From: Roseovarius sp. UBA6167
GTDB lineage: Bacteria > Pseudomonadota > Alphaproteobacteria > Rhodobacterales > Rhodobacteraceae
Direction: 5' to 3'
Length of the DNA: 45,370 nucleotides
Assembly: GCA_002428225.1 (NCBI GenBank)
Contig: DIUD01000050.1
Coordinates: 1-45,370, forward strand
The notes beneath the pieces are model-generated. The model saw nothing but the letters and a program-made list of their open reading frames with translations, was not told the DNA's origin and did no database searches. A program made the translations under genes and the position numbers. Below are positions 38,021 to 45,370 of this stretch, one piece after another (position 1 is the stretch's first letter; the number at the start of each line of letters is the position of its first letter).

Positions 38021-39292
38021 ATGCTTCAGATCCTTTCAAGTGCCTGGGCACTGCTTCTGGGGATGATGCTGTTGCAGGTCGGCAACGGGATGCAGGGCAC
38101 ACTTCTGGGTATCCGTGGCGCGCTCGAGGGTTTTTCCACCTTCGAGATGTCGGTGGTCATGTCGGCCTATTTCGTGGGCTTCCTCTTTGGCTCGCGCATG
38201 GCGCCCGAGATGATCCGCCGGGTGGGGCATGTGCGGGTCTTTGCCGCGCTCGGCTCGATGATCTCGGCGGTGCTGATCCTCTATGCCACGGTGACCGAGC
38301 CTTGGGCCTGGGCCCTGGGCCGGGTGCTGATCGGGTTCTGCTTCTCGGGGGTCTATGTCACCGCCGAAAGCTGGCTAAACAATGCCGCCAGCAATGCCAC
38401 GCGCGGCAAGGCGCTGTCGCTTTACATGATCGTGCAGATGGTGGGGATCGTCTCGGCGCAGGGGGTGCTCGTGCTGGCCGATCCGTCGGGCTATGTGCTC
38501 TTCGTCATTCCCTCGGTGCTGGTGTCACTGGCCTTCGCGCCCATTCTTCTGTCGGTCAGCCCGACCCCCGGCTTCGATTCGACCAAGCCGCTCTCGCTGC
38601 GCCGGATCATGGAAATCTCGCCCCTGGGCTGCGTCGGGATGCTGCTGACCGGCGGGGTCTTTGCCGCGCAGTTCAGCATGGCCGCCGTCTATGGGGCCGA
38701 GGCGGGGCTGAACGTGGGGCAGATCTCGGCCTTCGTGGCCGCCTTTTATATCGGCGCGCTGCTGGCGCAATATCCGCTGGGCTGGCTGTCGGACCGGATG
38801 GACCGGCGCAAGCTGATTGCCGGCGCGTCGCTGGTCACCGCGCTTGGCGCGGCGCTGGGGATGGTCTCGGCGGGGGATTTCCGGCTGTTGCTGGCGGCGG
38901 CCTTTCTTGTGGGCGGGTCGTCGAACCCGCTCTATTCTCTGCTGATCGCCTATACCAACGACTTTCTGGATCATGACGACATGGCCGCGGCGGCGGGCGG
39001 CATGGTGTTCATCAACGGGCTGGGCGCGATTGCCGGGCCGCTGATGGTGGGCTGGATGATGGGGGTGATGGGGCCATCGGGCTATTTTCTCTATATCGCC
39101 GTGCTGATGGCCGCGCTCGTGGTCTATGCGCTTTACCGCATGACGCAGCGCGCGGCCCCCTTGCCCACGCAGACCGACAGTTACACGCCGGTGTCCCCCT
39201 CGTCCTCGCCCATGGCGGTGGAATTTGCTCAGGAAATTGCCATCGTGGCGGCGCAGGAGGCCGAAGAACCCGCCAAAAGCGACGAATCATGA
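38021..39292 (+). CDS. Major facilitator superfamily transporter (YcaD-like)
   Basis: The ATG at 38021, with AGGAG six bases upstream, gives 423 residues; an ATG at 37973 lacks a site. There are about 12 membrane segments. GSRMAPEMIRRVGHVRVF is motif A, and LLAQYPLGWLSDRMDRRKLI its second-half copy, both well conserved, as in YcaD-type carriers. GRVLIGFCFSGVYVTAESWLNN is characteristic of that group. A 35-residue Ser/Pro/Glu-rich cytoplasmic tail follows the last helix. The substrate is unknown. Confidence 0.87.
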   Translation: MLQILSSAWALLLGMMLLQVGNGMQGTLLGIRGALEGFSTFEMSVVMSAYFVGFLFGSRMAPEMIRRVGHVRVFAALGSMISAVLILYATVTEPWAWALGRVLIGFCFSGVYVTAESWLNNAASNATRGKALSLYMIVQMVGIVSAQGVLVLADPSGYVLFVIPSVLVSLAFAPILLSVSPTPGFDSTKPLSLRRIMEISPLGCVGMLLTGGVFAAQFSMAAVYGAEAGLNVGQISAFVAAFYIGALLAQYPLGWLSDRMDRRKLIAGASLVTALGAALGMVSAGDFRLLLAAAFLVGGSSNPLYSLLIAYTNDFLDHDDMAAAAGGMVFINGLGAIAGPLMVGWMMGVMGPSGYFLYIAVLMAALVVYALYRMTQRAAPLPTQTDSYTPVSPSSSPMAVEFAQEIAIVAAQEAEEPAKSDES

Positions 39293-39378
39293 CCCTTTTG
39301 AAGTATCATTTTACCAAGAAATACCTAAGTTAAGGTGTAGCATGAAGTTATAGTGACTGGGAAAGTGAGGAGTATCCC

Positions 39379-39957
39379 ATGGTGTCGCCCGATGACGTGT
39401 TGCGCTTCTGGCTTGATGAGGTCGGACCGAAGGGCTGGTATGAGGCAGATGAGGCGCTCGATGGGCAGATCCGGGCGCGGTTTCTCGATGCCTGGGAAAA
39501 TGCCCGGGATGGCGCGTATGCCATGTGGCTGACCCACCCCTCGGGAACGCTGGCCTATCTCGTGCTCACCGATCAGTTCCCGCGCAACATGTTCCGCGGC
39601 GAGGCGCGCGCCTTCGAGACCGACCGCGCGGCGCTTGCGGCGGCGAAGGTGGCGATCAACCGCGGTTGGGATCTGAAGATCGACGAGCCCGCGCGGCAGT
39701 TCTTCTACCTGCCGCTCATGCATTCGGAGAACCTGTGCGATCAGGAACGCTGTGTGCGCCTGATCTGCGAGCGGATGCCCGACCACGGGCCGGGCAACCT
39801 GCTACATGCCCGCGCGCATCGAGAGGTGATCCGCCGCTTCGGGCGTTTCCCCCATCGCAACGCCGCCCTTGGCCGCGCCTCGACCGAGGCGGAACGCGCC
39901 TTCGAGGATGATGGCGGCTATGGCGCGCTTGTCCGGCAGGCGCAAATGGCCGCCTGA
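39379..39957 (+). CDS. DUF924 family protein
   Basis: A 192-residue cytoplasmic alpha-helical protein of the DUF924 (TPR-like) family. It begins DDVLRFWLDEVGPKGWYEADEALD, contains LAYLVLTDQFPRNMFRG and FFYLPLMHSENLCDQERCV, and ends with HREVIRRFGRFPHRNAALGR, all hallmark segments. GAGGAG lies six bases before the ATG. The family's function is not known. The 86 bases upstream are AT-rich and probably hold its promoter (TTGAAG at about 39296 with ATACCT 17 bases on is the best, weak pair). Confidence 0.9.
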   Translation: MVSPDDVLRFWLDEVGPKGWYEADEALDGQIRARFLDAWENARDGAYAMWLTHPSGTLAYLVLTDQFPRNMFRGEARAFETDRAALAAAKVAINRGWDLKIDEPARQFFYLPLMHSENLCDQERCVRLICERMPDHGPGNLLHARAHREVIRRFGRFPHRNAALGRASTEAERAFEDDGGYGALVRQAQMAA

Positions 39958-40011
39958 GCGGCTCTGCATCCCGCATCTGGTTAATTTTCGGGCGCGCGCC
40001 GTGTGCGGGCG

Positions 40012-40041
40012 TTGTGATATTTCGGAAAACAGTCCAATACT
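40012..40041 (+). promoter_or_regulatory. Candidate promoter for lpd
   Basis: TTGTGA (40012-40017) and AATACT (40036-40041) are 18 bases apart, leaving about 25-30 bases to the lpd start. The 114-base gap after the DUF924 gene contains nothing else notable. Confidence 0.5.
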
Positions 40042-40071
40042 GAAGCGATTTCCGGGGGTATGGAGGGCCGC

Positions 40072-41466
40072 ATGGCACCGCAAAGCTATGACATGATCGT
40101 GATCGGCGCCGGGCCGGGGGGCTATGTCGCCGCCATCCGGGGCGCACAGCTTGGTCTCAGGGTGGCCATCGTCGAGCGCGAGCATATGGGCGGCATCTGC
40201 CTCAACTGGGGCTGCATCCCGACCAAGGCGATGCTGCGCTCGGCAGAGGTGTTCCACCTGATGCAGCGCGCCGGCGAATTCGGATTGAAGGCCGAGGGCA
40301 TCGGCTACGATCTCGATGCGGTGGTGAAACGCTCGCGCAATGTGGCCAAGCAGTTGAGCGGCGGTGTCGCGCATCTTATGAAGAAGAACAAGGTCACCGT
40401 GGTGATGGGCGCGGCAACCGTCCCGGCCAAGGGCCGCGTCAGTGTCAAGACCGACAAGGGCACCGAGGAACTGGAGGCCAGGCATATCGTGCTGGCCACC
40501 GGCGCGCGCGCGCGCGAATTGCCGGGGCTGGAGGCCGACGGCGATCGCGTCTGGACCTACAAGCACGCGCTGGTGCCGCCCCGGATGCCCAGGAAACTGC
40601 TGGTCATCGGCTCGGGGGCCATCGGGATCGAATTTGCCAGTTTCTACAACACGCTCGGCGCCGAGACGACCGTGGTCGAGGTGATGGAGCGCATCCTGCC
40701 GGTGGAAGATGCCGAGATTTCGGCCTTTGCCAGGAAATCCTTCAGCAGGCAGGGCATGAAGATCATGGAGAAAGCCATGGTCAGGCGGCTTGACCGCGCC
40801 AAAGACAAGGTGACCGCCCATATCGAGGTGGGCGGCAAGGTCGAGACACATGATTTCGATACGGTGATTTCGGCCGTGGGCATCGTCGGCAATACCGAGG
40901 GGCTGGGGCTGGACGACCTCGGGGTGAAGGTTGAGCGCAGCCATGTGGTCACCGACGAATTCTGCCGCACCGGCGTTGAGGGGCTTTATGCCATCGGCGA
41001 CATCGCCGGCGCGCCCTGGCTGGCGCACAAGGCCAGCCACGAGGGCGTGATGGTGGCCGAACTGATCGCGGGCGGCCATCCCCATCCCGTCAAACCCGAG
41101 AGCATCGCGGGCTGCACCTATTGCCATCCGCAGGTGGCCAGCGTCGGCCTGACCGAGGCCAGGGCAAAGGAACTGGGCCACGAGATCAAGGTCGGGCGCT
41201 TTCCGTTCATCGGCAACGGCAAGGCGATTGCACTTGGCGAGACCGAGGGTATGATCAAGACCGTGTTCGACGCGAAAACCGGAGAACTGCTTGGCGCGCA
41301 CATGATCGGCGCGGAAGTGACCGAACTCATTCAGGGTTATGTGGTGGGCCGTCAGCTTGAGACCACCGAGGAGGAGTTGATGAGCGCGGTCTTTCCGCAT
41401 CCCACCCTCAGCGAGATGATGCACGAAAGCGTTCTGGACGCTTACGGGCGCGCGATCCATATCTGA
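40072..41466 (+). CDS. lpd: Dihydrolipoyl dehydrogenase (E3)
   Basis: A 464-residue flavoprotein that reoxidises the lipoyl groups of 2-oxoacid dehydrogenase complexes with NAD. It has the FAD loop VIGAGPGGYVAAIRGAQLG, the redox disulfide Cys43-Cys48 in GGICLNWGCIPTKA, the NAD loop VIGSGAIGIEFASFY, GLYAIGDIAGAPWLAHKASHEG, and the catalytic pair His443-Glu448 in FPHPTLSEMMHE. GGAGGG is placed to serve this ATG; an in-frame ATG at 40060 is upstream of that site. No E1 or E2 gene is next to it. It is followed by the suf genes. Confidence 0.96.
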   Translation: MAPQSYDMIVIGAGPGGYVAAIRGAQLGLRVAIVEREHMGGICLNWGCIPTKAMLRSAEVFHLMQRAGEFGLKAEGIGYDLDAVVKRSRNVAKQLSGGVAHLMKKNKVTVVMGAATVPAKGRVSVKTDKGTEELEARHIVLATGARARELPGLEADGDRVWTYKHALVPPRMPRKLLVIGSGAIGIEFASFYNTLGAETTVVEVMERILPVEDAEISAFARKSFSRQGMKIMEKAMVRRLDRAKDKVTAHIEVGGKVETHDFDTVISAVGIVGNTEGLGLDDLGVKVERSHVVTDEFCRTGVEGLYAIGDIAGAPWLAHKASHEGVMVAELIAGGHPHPVKPESIAGCTYCHPQVASVGLTEARAKELGHEIKVGRFPFIGNGKAIALGETEGMIKTVFDAKTGELLGAHMIGAEVTELIQGYVVGRQLETTEEELMSAVFPHPTLSEMMHESVLDAYGRAIHI

Positions 41467-41519
41467 CGGGAACCGCGCGCCGCCCCGTTCCCAGGGCGAA
41501 AGCCGCAAGAGGGACGGAC

Positions 41520-42563
41520 ATGAAACGCATATATCTCGACCACAACGCCACCGCGCCGCTGCGCCCCGAGGCGCGCGCGGCGATGGTGGCTGCGATGGAT
41601 GTCATCGGCAACCCGTCCTCGGTCCATGCCGAAGGGCGCGCCGCCAGGGCCCTGATCGAGCGCGCGCGCGCGCAGGTGGCGGCGGCGTTGGGGGCCGAGG
41701 GGGCGGATGTGATATTCACCTCCGGTGCGACCGAGGCGGCGGCGCTTGCCTGTGCGGGGCGCGGCCTTGTCGGGGCGGGCATCGAGCATGACGCGGTCCG
41801 TGCCTGGATCGCGGAGGATCTCGATGTGGACGCAAACGGGCAGGTTCGCGTTCCCGATCCCGCCCGCAGCACGCTGCAACTCGCCAATTCAGAGACCGGC
41901 ATCATCCAGACCCTGCCGGAGGGCCTTGCCGTCAGCGACATGACGCAAGGTTTCGGCAAGCTGCCGGTGGCGTTCAACTGGTCGGGGGTGCAGATGGCGC
42001 TTGTCTCAGCACACAAGCTGGGCGGGCCAAAGGGCATCGGCGCGCTGGTGGTGCGGCGCGGCACCGATGTGACGGCACGGATCAGGGGCGGCGGGCAGGA
42101 GATGGGCCGTCGCGCGGGCACCGAGAATGTCATCGGCATCGCGGGATTCGGCGCGGCGGCAGAGGCGGCGGCGCGCGATCTGGCGGTGGGAAGCTGGGCG
42201 CGCGTCGAAAAAATTAGAAACATTCTAGAATCCGCTATTGCACAGATTTCTAATGAGACTATTTTTGTCGGGAAAGACTCGCCCCGCCTGCCCAACACAA
42301 GCTGCTTCCTGACACCGGGGTGGAAAGGGGAGACGCAGGTCATGGCGCTCGATCTCGCGGGCTTTGCCGTCTCGGCAGGCTCTGCGTGTTCCAGCGGCAA
42401 GGTGCAGGCAAGCCGGGTCTTGCAGGCCATGGGCTACGACGTGCCCGCCGCCTCGTCGGCGCTGCGCGTCTCGCTCGGGCTTGAGGTGACAGAGGAAGAT
42501 GCCCTGCGTTTTGCCGATAGCTGGGCAAGGCTCTGGCAGAGACACCAGGCCAGACTGGCCTGA
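41520..42563 (+). CDS. Cysteine desulfurase (IscS/NifS-like class V aminotransferase)
   Basis: A 347-residue PLP enzyme, short compared with IscS (about 400). It starts RIYLDHNATAPLRPEA and shows GNPSSVHAEGR, VIFTSGATEAAALA, the PLP Lys166 in SAHKLGGPKG, RRAGTENVIGI and the catalytic Cys290 in GSACSSGKV, which carries the persulfide. It supplies sulfur for the Fe-S cluster proteins encoded next. An AT-rich patch (42208-42268) with unusual codons such as AGA and CTA encodes residues about 230-250 and contains promoter-like elements. No IscR-type regulator gene precedes it here; lpd does. Confidence 0.92.
   Translation: MKRIYLDHNATAPLRPEARAAMVAAMDVIGNPSSVHAEGRAARALIERARAQVAAALGAEGADVIFTSGATEAAALACAGRGLVGAGIEHDAVRAWIAEDLDVDANGQVRVPDPARSTLQLANSETGIIQTLPEGLAVSDMTQGFGKLPVAFNWSGVQMALVSAHKLGGPKGIGALVVRRGTDVTARIRGGGQEMGRRAGTENVIGIAGFGAAAEAAARDLAVGSWARVEKIRNILESAIAQISNETIFVGKDSPRLPNTSCFLTPGWKGETQVMALDLAGFAVSAGSACSSGKVQASRVLQAMGYDVPAASSALRVSLGLEVTEEDALRFADSWARLWQRHQARLA
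42212..42265 (+). promoter_or_regulatory. Internal promoter-like patch with an Irr (ICE)-like box inside the cysteine desulfurase gene
   Basis: TTAGAA-ACA-TTCTAG (42214-42228) resembles the iron-control element bound by Irr in alphaproteobacteria, as I recall it (TTTAGAA-N3-TTCTAAA). Ten bases later comes TTGCAC (42238-42243), a 16-base spacer, and TATTTT (42260-42265). An 8-base inverted repeat ATTAGAAA/TTTCTAAT also frames it. The 61 bases 42208-42268 hold about 28 percent G+C by my count in a gene of about two-thirds G+C. It would start transcription some 310 bases before sufB. Confidence 0.5.
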
Positions 42564-42578
42564 GAATGGAGTGAGGCA

Positions 42579-44102
42579 ATGGCGGTTGTGGACGAAATGC
42601 AGGTCAGGGAAGGCGTCGATCAGGACACGGTCGAGACCGTCCGGCAAGTGGGCAGCGCCTACAAGCACGGCTGGGAAACCGAGATCGAGATGGATTTTGC
42701 GCCCATGGGCCTCAGCGAGGATATCGTGCGCCTCATCTCGTCCAAGAACGAAGAGCCTGAGTGGATGACCGAATGGCGCCTCGGGGCCTATCGCCGCTGG
42801 CTCCAGATGACGGAACCCGACTGGGCGATGGTCGATTATCCCAAGATCGACTTTCAGAACCAGTATTACTATGCTCGCCCCAAGTCCATGGAGACAAAGC
42901 CGAAATCGCTTGACGAGGTCGATCCCAAGTTGCTTGCAACCTATGCAAAGCTGGGCATTCCGCTCAAGGAACAGATGATCCTTGCGGGCGTCGAAGGGGC
43001 CGAGGGCATCCCGGCGGAGGGCCGCAAGGTGGCGGTCGATGCGGTCTTTGACAGCGTGAGCGTCGGCACCACCTTTCAGGCCGAGCTGAAGCAGGCGGGT
43101 GTGATCTTCTGCTCCATTTCAGAGGCGATCCGCGAGCATCCCGAACTGGTCAGGAAATACCTTGGCTCGGTCGTGCCGGTCTCGGACAATTTCTATGCGA
43201 CGCTCAATTCGGCGGTGTTCTCGGACGGCTCCTTTGTCTATGTGCCGCCCGGCGTGCGCTGCCCGATGGAGCTGAGCACCTATTTTCGCATCAATGCCGA
43301 AAACACCGGCCAGTTCGAGCGCACGCTCATCATCGCCGACAAGGGCGCCTATGTCAGCTATCTTGAGGGCTGCACCGCACCGCAGCGCGATATCAGCCAG
43401 CTTCACGCTGCAGTGGTGGAACTTGTGGCGCTCGAGGATGCCGAGATCAAGTATTCCACCGTGCAGAACTGGTATCCCGGCGACGAGAATGGCCGCGGCG
43501 GCATCTACAATTTCGTCACCAAGCGCGCCGATTGCCGGGGGGATCGCTCCAAGGTGATGTGGACGCAGGTCGAGACCGGCTCGGCGGTGACGTGGAAATA
43601 TCCCTCCTGCATCCTGCGCGGGGACGACTCGCAGGGCGAATTCTACTCCATCGCCATCACCAACAATTACCAGCAGGCCGATACCGGCACCAAGATGGTG
43701 CATCTGGGCCGCAACACCCGCTCGCGCATCGTCTCGAAAGGCATCAGCGCGGGGCACGCGCAGAATACCTATCGCGGGCTCGTGTCGATGCACCCCAAGG
43801 CGAAGAACAGCCGCAACTATACCCAATGCGACAGCCTGCTCATCGGCGACAAATGCGGGGCGCACACGGTGCCCTATATCGAGGTGCGCAACAATTCGTC
43901 GCGCGTTGAGCATGAGGCCACCACGTCCAAGGTGGATGACGACCAGCTCTTTTATTGCCGCGCGCGCGGCATGGACGAGGAAGCGGCGGTGGCGCTCGTC
44001 GTCAACGGCTTCTGCCGCGAGGTGCTCCAGGCGCTGCCGATGGAATTTGCCATGGAAGCGCAACAGCTTGTGGCGATTTCGCTTGAGGGGTCGGTGGGCT
44101 GA
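42579..44102 (+). CDS. sufB: Fe-S cluster assembly scaffold SufB
   Basis: A 507-residue scaffold subunit of the SufBCD complex, where Fe-S clusters are built. Conserved segments include AYRRWLQMTEPDWAMVDYPKID near the N-terminus, YVPPGVRCPMELSTYFRINAE, TAPQRDISQLHAAVVELVALEDAEIKYSTVQNW in separate blocks, and the C-terminal NYTQCDSLLIGDKCGAHTVP plus VEHEATTSKVDDDQLFYCRARG, which carry the Cys and Glu used for cluster assembly. GGAGTGAGG precedes the ATG. It is 15 bases after the cysteine desulfurase gene. Confidence 0.98.
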   Translation: MAVVDEMQVREGVDQDTVETVRQVGSAYKHGWETEIEMDFAPMGLSEDIVRLISSKNEEPEWMTEWRLGAYRRWLQMTEPDWAMVDYPKIDFQNQYYYARPKSMETKPKSLDEVDPKLLATYAKLGIPLKEQMILAGVEGAEGIPAEGRKVAVDAVFDSVSVGTTFQAELKQAGVIFCSISEAIREHPELVRKYLGSVVPVSDNFYATLNSAVFSDGSFVYVPPGVRCPMELSTYFRINAENTGQFERTLIIADKGAYVSYLEGCTAPQRDISQLHAAVVELVALEDAEIKYSTVQNWYPGDENGRGGIYNFVTKRADCRGDRSKVMWTQVETGSAVTWKYPSCILRGDDSQGEFYSIAITNNYQQADTGTKMVHLGRNTRSRIVSKGISAGHAQNTYRGLVSMHPKAKNSRNYTQCDSLLIGDKCGAHTVPYIEVRNNSSRVEHEATTSKVDDDQLFYCRARGMDEEAAVALVVNGFCREVLQALPMEFAMEAQQLVAISLEGSVG

Positions 44103-44118
44103 GCCCCGCCGCGCGCCG

Positions 44119-44721
44119 ATGTCGGACCCTGACACCATAGCCCGCCCCGAGCTGACCCTGCCCGAGGCCGAGGCCGCCCATCTGCGCGCGGCCTGTGAGG
44201 ATGCCTCGGCGATCCTCGAATACGGCTCGGGCGGCTCGACGGTGATGGCCGCCGAGATGCCGGGCAAGCGGATCTGGTCGGTCGAGAGCGATGAGGCCTG
44301 GGCCGACATGATGCGCGGCTGGCTCACCGCCAACCCGCCCGCGACGGGAACGACGGTCGAGGTGATCTGGGCCGATATCGGCCCGACCGAGGCGTGGGGC
44401 CACCCCGCCAACAATAGCGGCTATCTGCGTTATGCGCGCTATCCGCTCGGGGTCTGGGAGCGCGGCGACGTGAGCCCCGATCTGGTCTTGGTGGACGGGC
44501 GGTTTCGGATGGGCTGCGCGCTGGCGGCGGCGCTGCACACGCCCGCGCCGCTGCGGCTCTTGTTCGACGACTATGCCCCGCGCCGCCATTACCACCGGAT
44601 CGAGGAGTTCATCGGCGCGCCGCGCCGGATGGTCGGGCGGATGGCCGAGTTCGAGGTCGCGCCGCTGACGCTCACGCCCCGCGATCTTGCCACCGCAATC
44701 GAGATGATGCTGCGGCCCTGA
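44119..44721 (+). CDS. Methyltransferase-like Rossmann protein within the suf operon
   Basis: A 200-residue soluble protein. ILEYGSGGSTVMAAE (about 32-46) has the form of a SAM-binding motif I, followed by IWSVESDEAWADMM with an acidic residue at the end of the next strand, and later SPDLVLVDGRFRMGCAL and LLFDDYAPRRHYH, which may form the active-site side. The general look is that of a class I methyltransferase, but I do not recognise a specific family or substrate. It lies 16 bases after sufB and 30 before sufC, on the same strand, so it is part of the suf transcript. Its link to cluster assembly is by position only. Confidence 0.7.
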   Translation: MSDPDTIARPELTLPEAEAAHLRAACEDASAILEYGSGGSTVMAAEMPGKRIWSVESDEAWADMMRGWLTANPPATGTTVEVIWADIGPTEAWGHPANNSGYLRYARYPLGVWERGDVSPDLVLVDGRFRMGCALAAALHTPAPLRLLFDDYAPRRHYHRIEEFIGAPRRMVGRMAEFEVAPLTLTPRDLATAIEMMLRP

Positions 44722-44751
44722 CGCCGCCAAGGATACCGGAAAGGACGAAAT

Positions 44752-45370
44752 ATGTTGGAAATCAAAAACTTGCACGTCGATCTTGAAGAAGATGACAAGA
44801 CCATTCTCAAAGGGGTGAACCTGACCGTCCGGGCGGGCGAGGTTCATGCCATCATGGGGCCGAACGGGTCGGGCAAATCGACGCTGTCTTATGTCCTGTC
44901 GGGTCGCGGCGGCTATAAGGTCACCGAAGGCTCGGCCACGCTTGACGGCGAAAGCCTTCTGGAGATGGAACCCGAGGACCGCGCCGCGGCCGGGCTTTTC
45001 CTTGCTTTCCAATACCCGGTGGAAATCCCCGGCGTGGGCAACATGACCTTTCTGCGCACGGCAGTGAACTCACAGCGCAAGGCGCGCGGAGAGCCGGAAA
45101 TCAGCGCCACCGATTTTCTCAAGCTGGTCCGCGAAAAGGCCAGGGCGCTCAAGATCGACGCCGAGATGCTCAAGCGTCCGGTCAATGTGGGCTTTTCCGG
45201 CGGCGAGAAAAAGCGCAACGAAATTCTGCAGATGGCAATTTTGCAGCCGCGCCTCGCCGTGCTCGACGAGACCGATTCCGGCCTCGACATCGACGCGCTC
45301 AAGACCGTGTCGGAAGGCGTCAACCGGCTGCGTTCGCCCGAGCGTTCGATGATCGTCATCACGCATTACC
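44752..45370 (+). CDS. sufC: Fe-S cluster assembly ATPase SufC (3' end outside window)
   Basis: The first 206 residues of an ABC ATPase (about 250 in full). Walker A is MGPNGSGKST at 35-44, the ABC signature is NVGFSGGEKKRNE, Walker B is LAVLDETDSGLDIDAL and the H-loop His is in SMIVITHY, the last codons visible. FLAFQYPVEIPGV with the Q-loop is typical of SufC. It powers the SufBCD complex. AAGGACG is six bases before the ATG. sufD and sufS would be expected beyond the right edge. Confidence 0.97.
   Translation, partial: MLEIKNLHVDLEEDDKTILKGVNLTVRAGEVHAIMGPNGSGKSTLSYVLSGRGGYKVTEGSATLDGESLLEMEPEDRAAAGLFLAFQYPVEIPGVGNMTFLRTAVNSQRKARGEPEISATDFLKLVREKARALKIDAEMLKRPVNVGFSGGEKKRNEILQMAILQPRLAVLDETDSGLDIDALKTVSEGVNRLRSPERSMIVITHY

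Noticed and set aside
42208..42268. AT-rich patch as a small horizontally acquired insertion
   Set aside because: The reading frame is unbroken, the encoded residues fit a cysteine desulfurase helix-turn region, and regulatory elements give a more economical explanation; recombination is not excluded.
1..45370. CRISPR array, prophage or antiphage island
   Set aside because: No spaced identical repeats of CRISPR size, no phage structural or integrase genes apart from the transposase end at the left edge, and no recognised defence genes. Apart from the first 0.5 kb and the patch at 42.2 kb, composition is even.

Overview
The window looks like a piece of chromosome from a high-GC alphaproteobacterium of the Rhodobacterales (Roseobacter/Paracoccaceae type). 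The evidence is a strong G/C bias at third codon positions and typical family-level neighbours: a form II cox cluster, xseB-ispA-dxs, an M23 peptidase with a bactofilin, and a suf operon starting with a short cysteine desulfurase. Organism assignment is by inference from gene content only. Most of the window is densely packed housekeeping and metabolic DNA with short gaps. The accessory-looking part is the first 5 kb.

Layout. 1-0.54 kb: end of an IS3-type transposase and a broken N-terminus of a NorE-like heme-copper oxidase subunit III. 0.53-5.25 kb: a CRP/FNR-type regulator, a universal stress protein, and a MarR-EmrA-EmrB type efflux operon sharing a divergent promoter that holds a 30-bp palindrome. 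5.25-6.8 kb: SixA-like phosphatase and argB. 7.0-14.1 kb: a form II carbon monoxide dehydrogenase-like molybdenum hydroxylase cluster (coxE, xdhC/coxF, a molybdopterin-binding protein, coxS, coxL, coxM) closed by a stem-loop terminator. 14.2-20 kb: a penicillin/AHL acylase family hydrolase, a hydroxyisobutyrate dehydrogenase-type oxidoreductase, an MFS carrier, DsbB, a YqaA-like membrane protein and tRNA-Leu(CAA). 20.2-24.4 kb: two divergent murein enzymes (YcbK-like peptidase, YcbB-like L,D-transpeptidase), then a dedicated acyl carrier protein and ketosynthase pair. 24.4-25.6 kb: an IalB-like protein and a 515-bp gap that appears to hold two tandem small RNA genes. 25.6-29.7 kb: a phosphotransferase and the isoprenoid set xseB-ispA-dxs. 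29.7-37.9 kb: sugar dehydrogenase, bactofilin with M23 peptidase, Bcp peroxiredoxin, an AsmA/YhdP-like protein and queA. 38-40 kb: MFS carrier and DUF924 protein. 40-45.4 kb: dihydrolipoyl dehydrogenase, then the suf operon (cysteine desulfurase, sufB, a methyltransferase-like protein, and sufC, which runs off the end).

How genes work together. CoxS/L/M would form the three-subunit hydroxylase; CoxE, XdhC and the molybdopterin-binding protein would mature its cofactor. The M23 peptidase and bactofilin overlap and probably act together on the cell wall, as may the YcbK-like and L,D-transpeptidase pair. IspA and Dxs supply isoprenoid precursors. The suf genes build Fe-S clusters, and an AT-rich patch inside the cysteine desulfurase gene looks like an internal, iron-regulated promoter for sufB onward.

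The least explained structures are the tandem small-RNA candidates at 25.27-25.55 kb with three phased direct repeats, the internal AT-rich promoter-like patch at 42.21-42.27 kb, and a five-codon mini-cistron (MRFGP) bridging xdhC and the next gene. All boundaries, promoters and family names come from reading the sequence; no database search was run.
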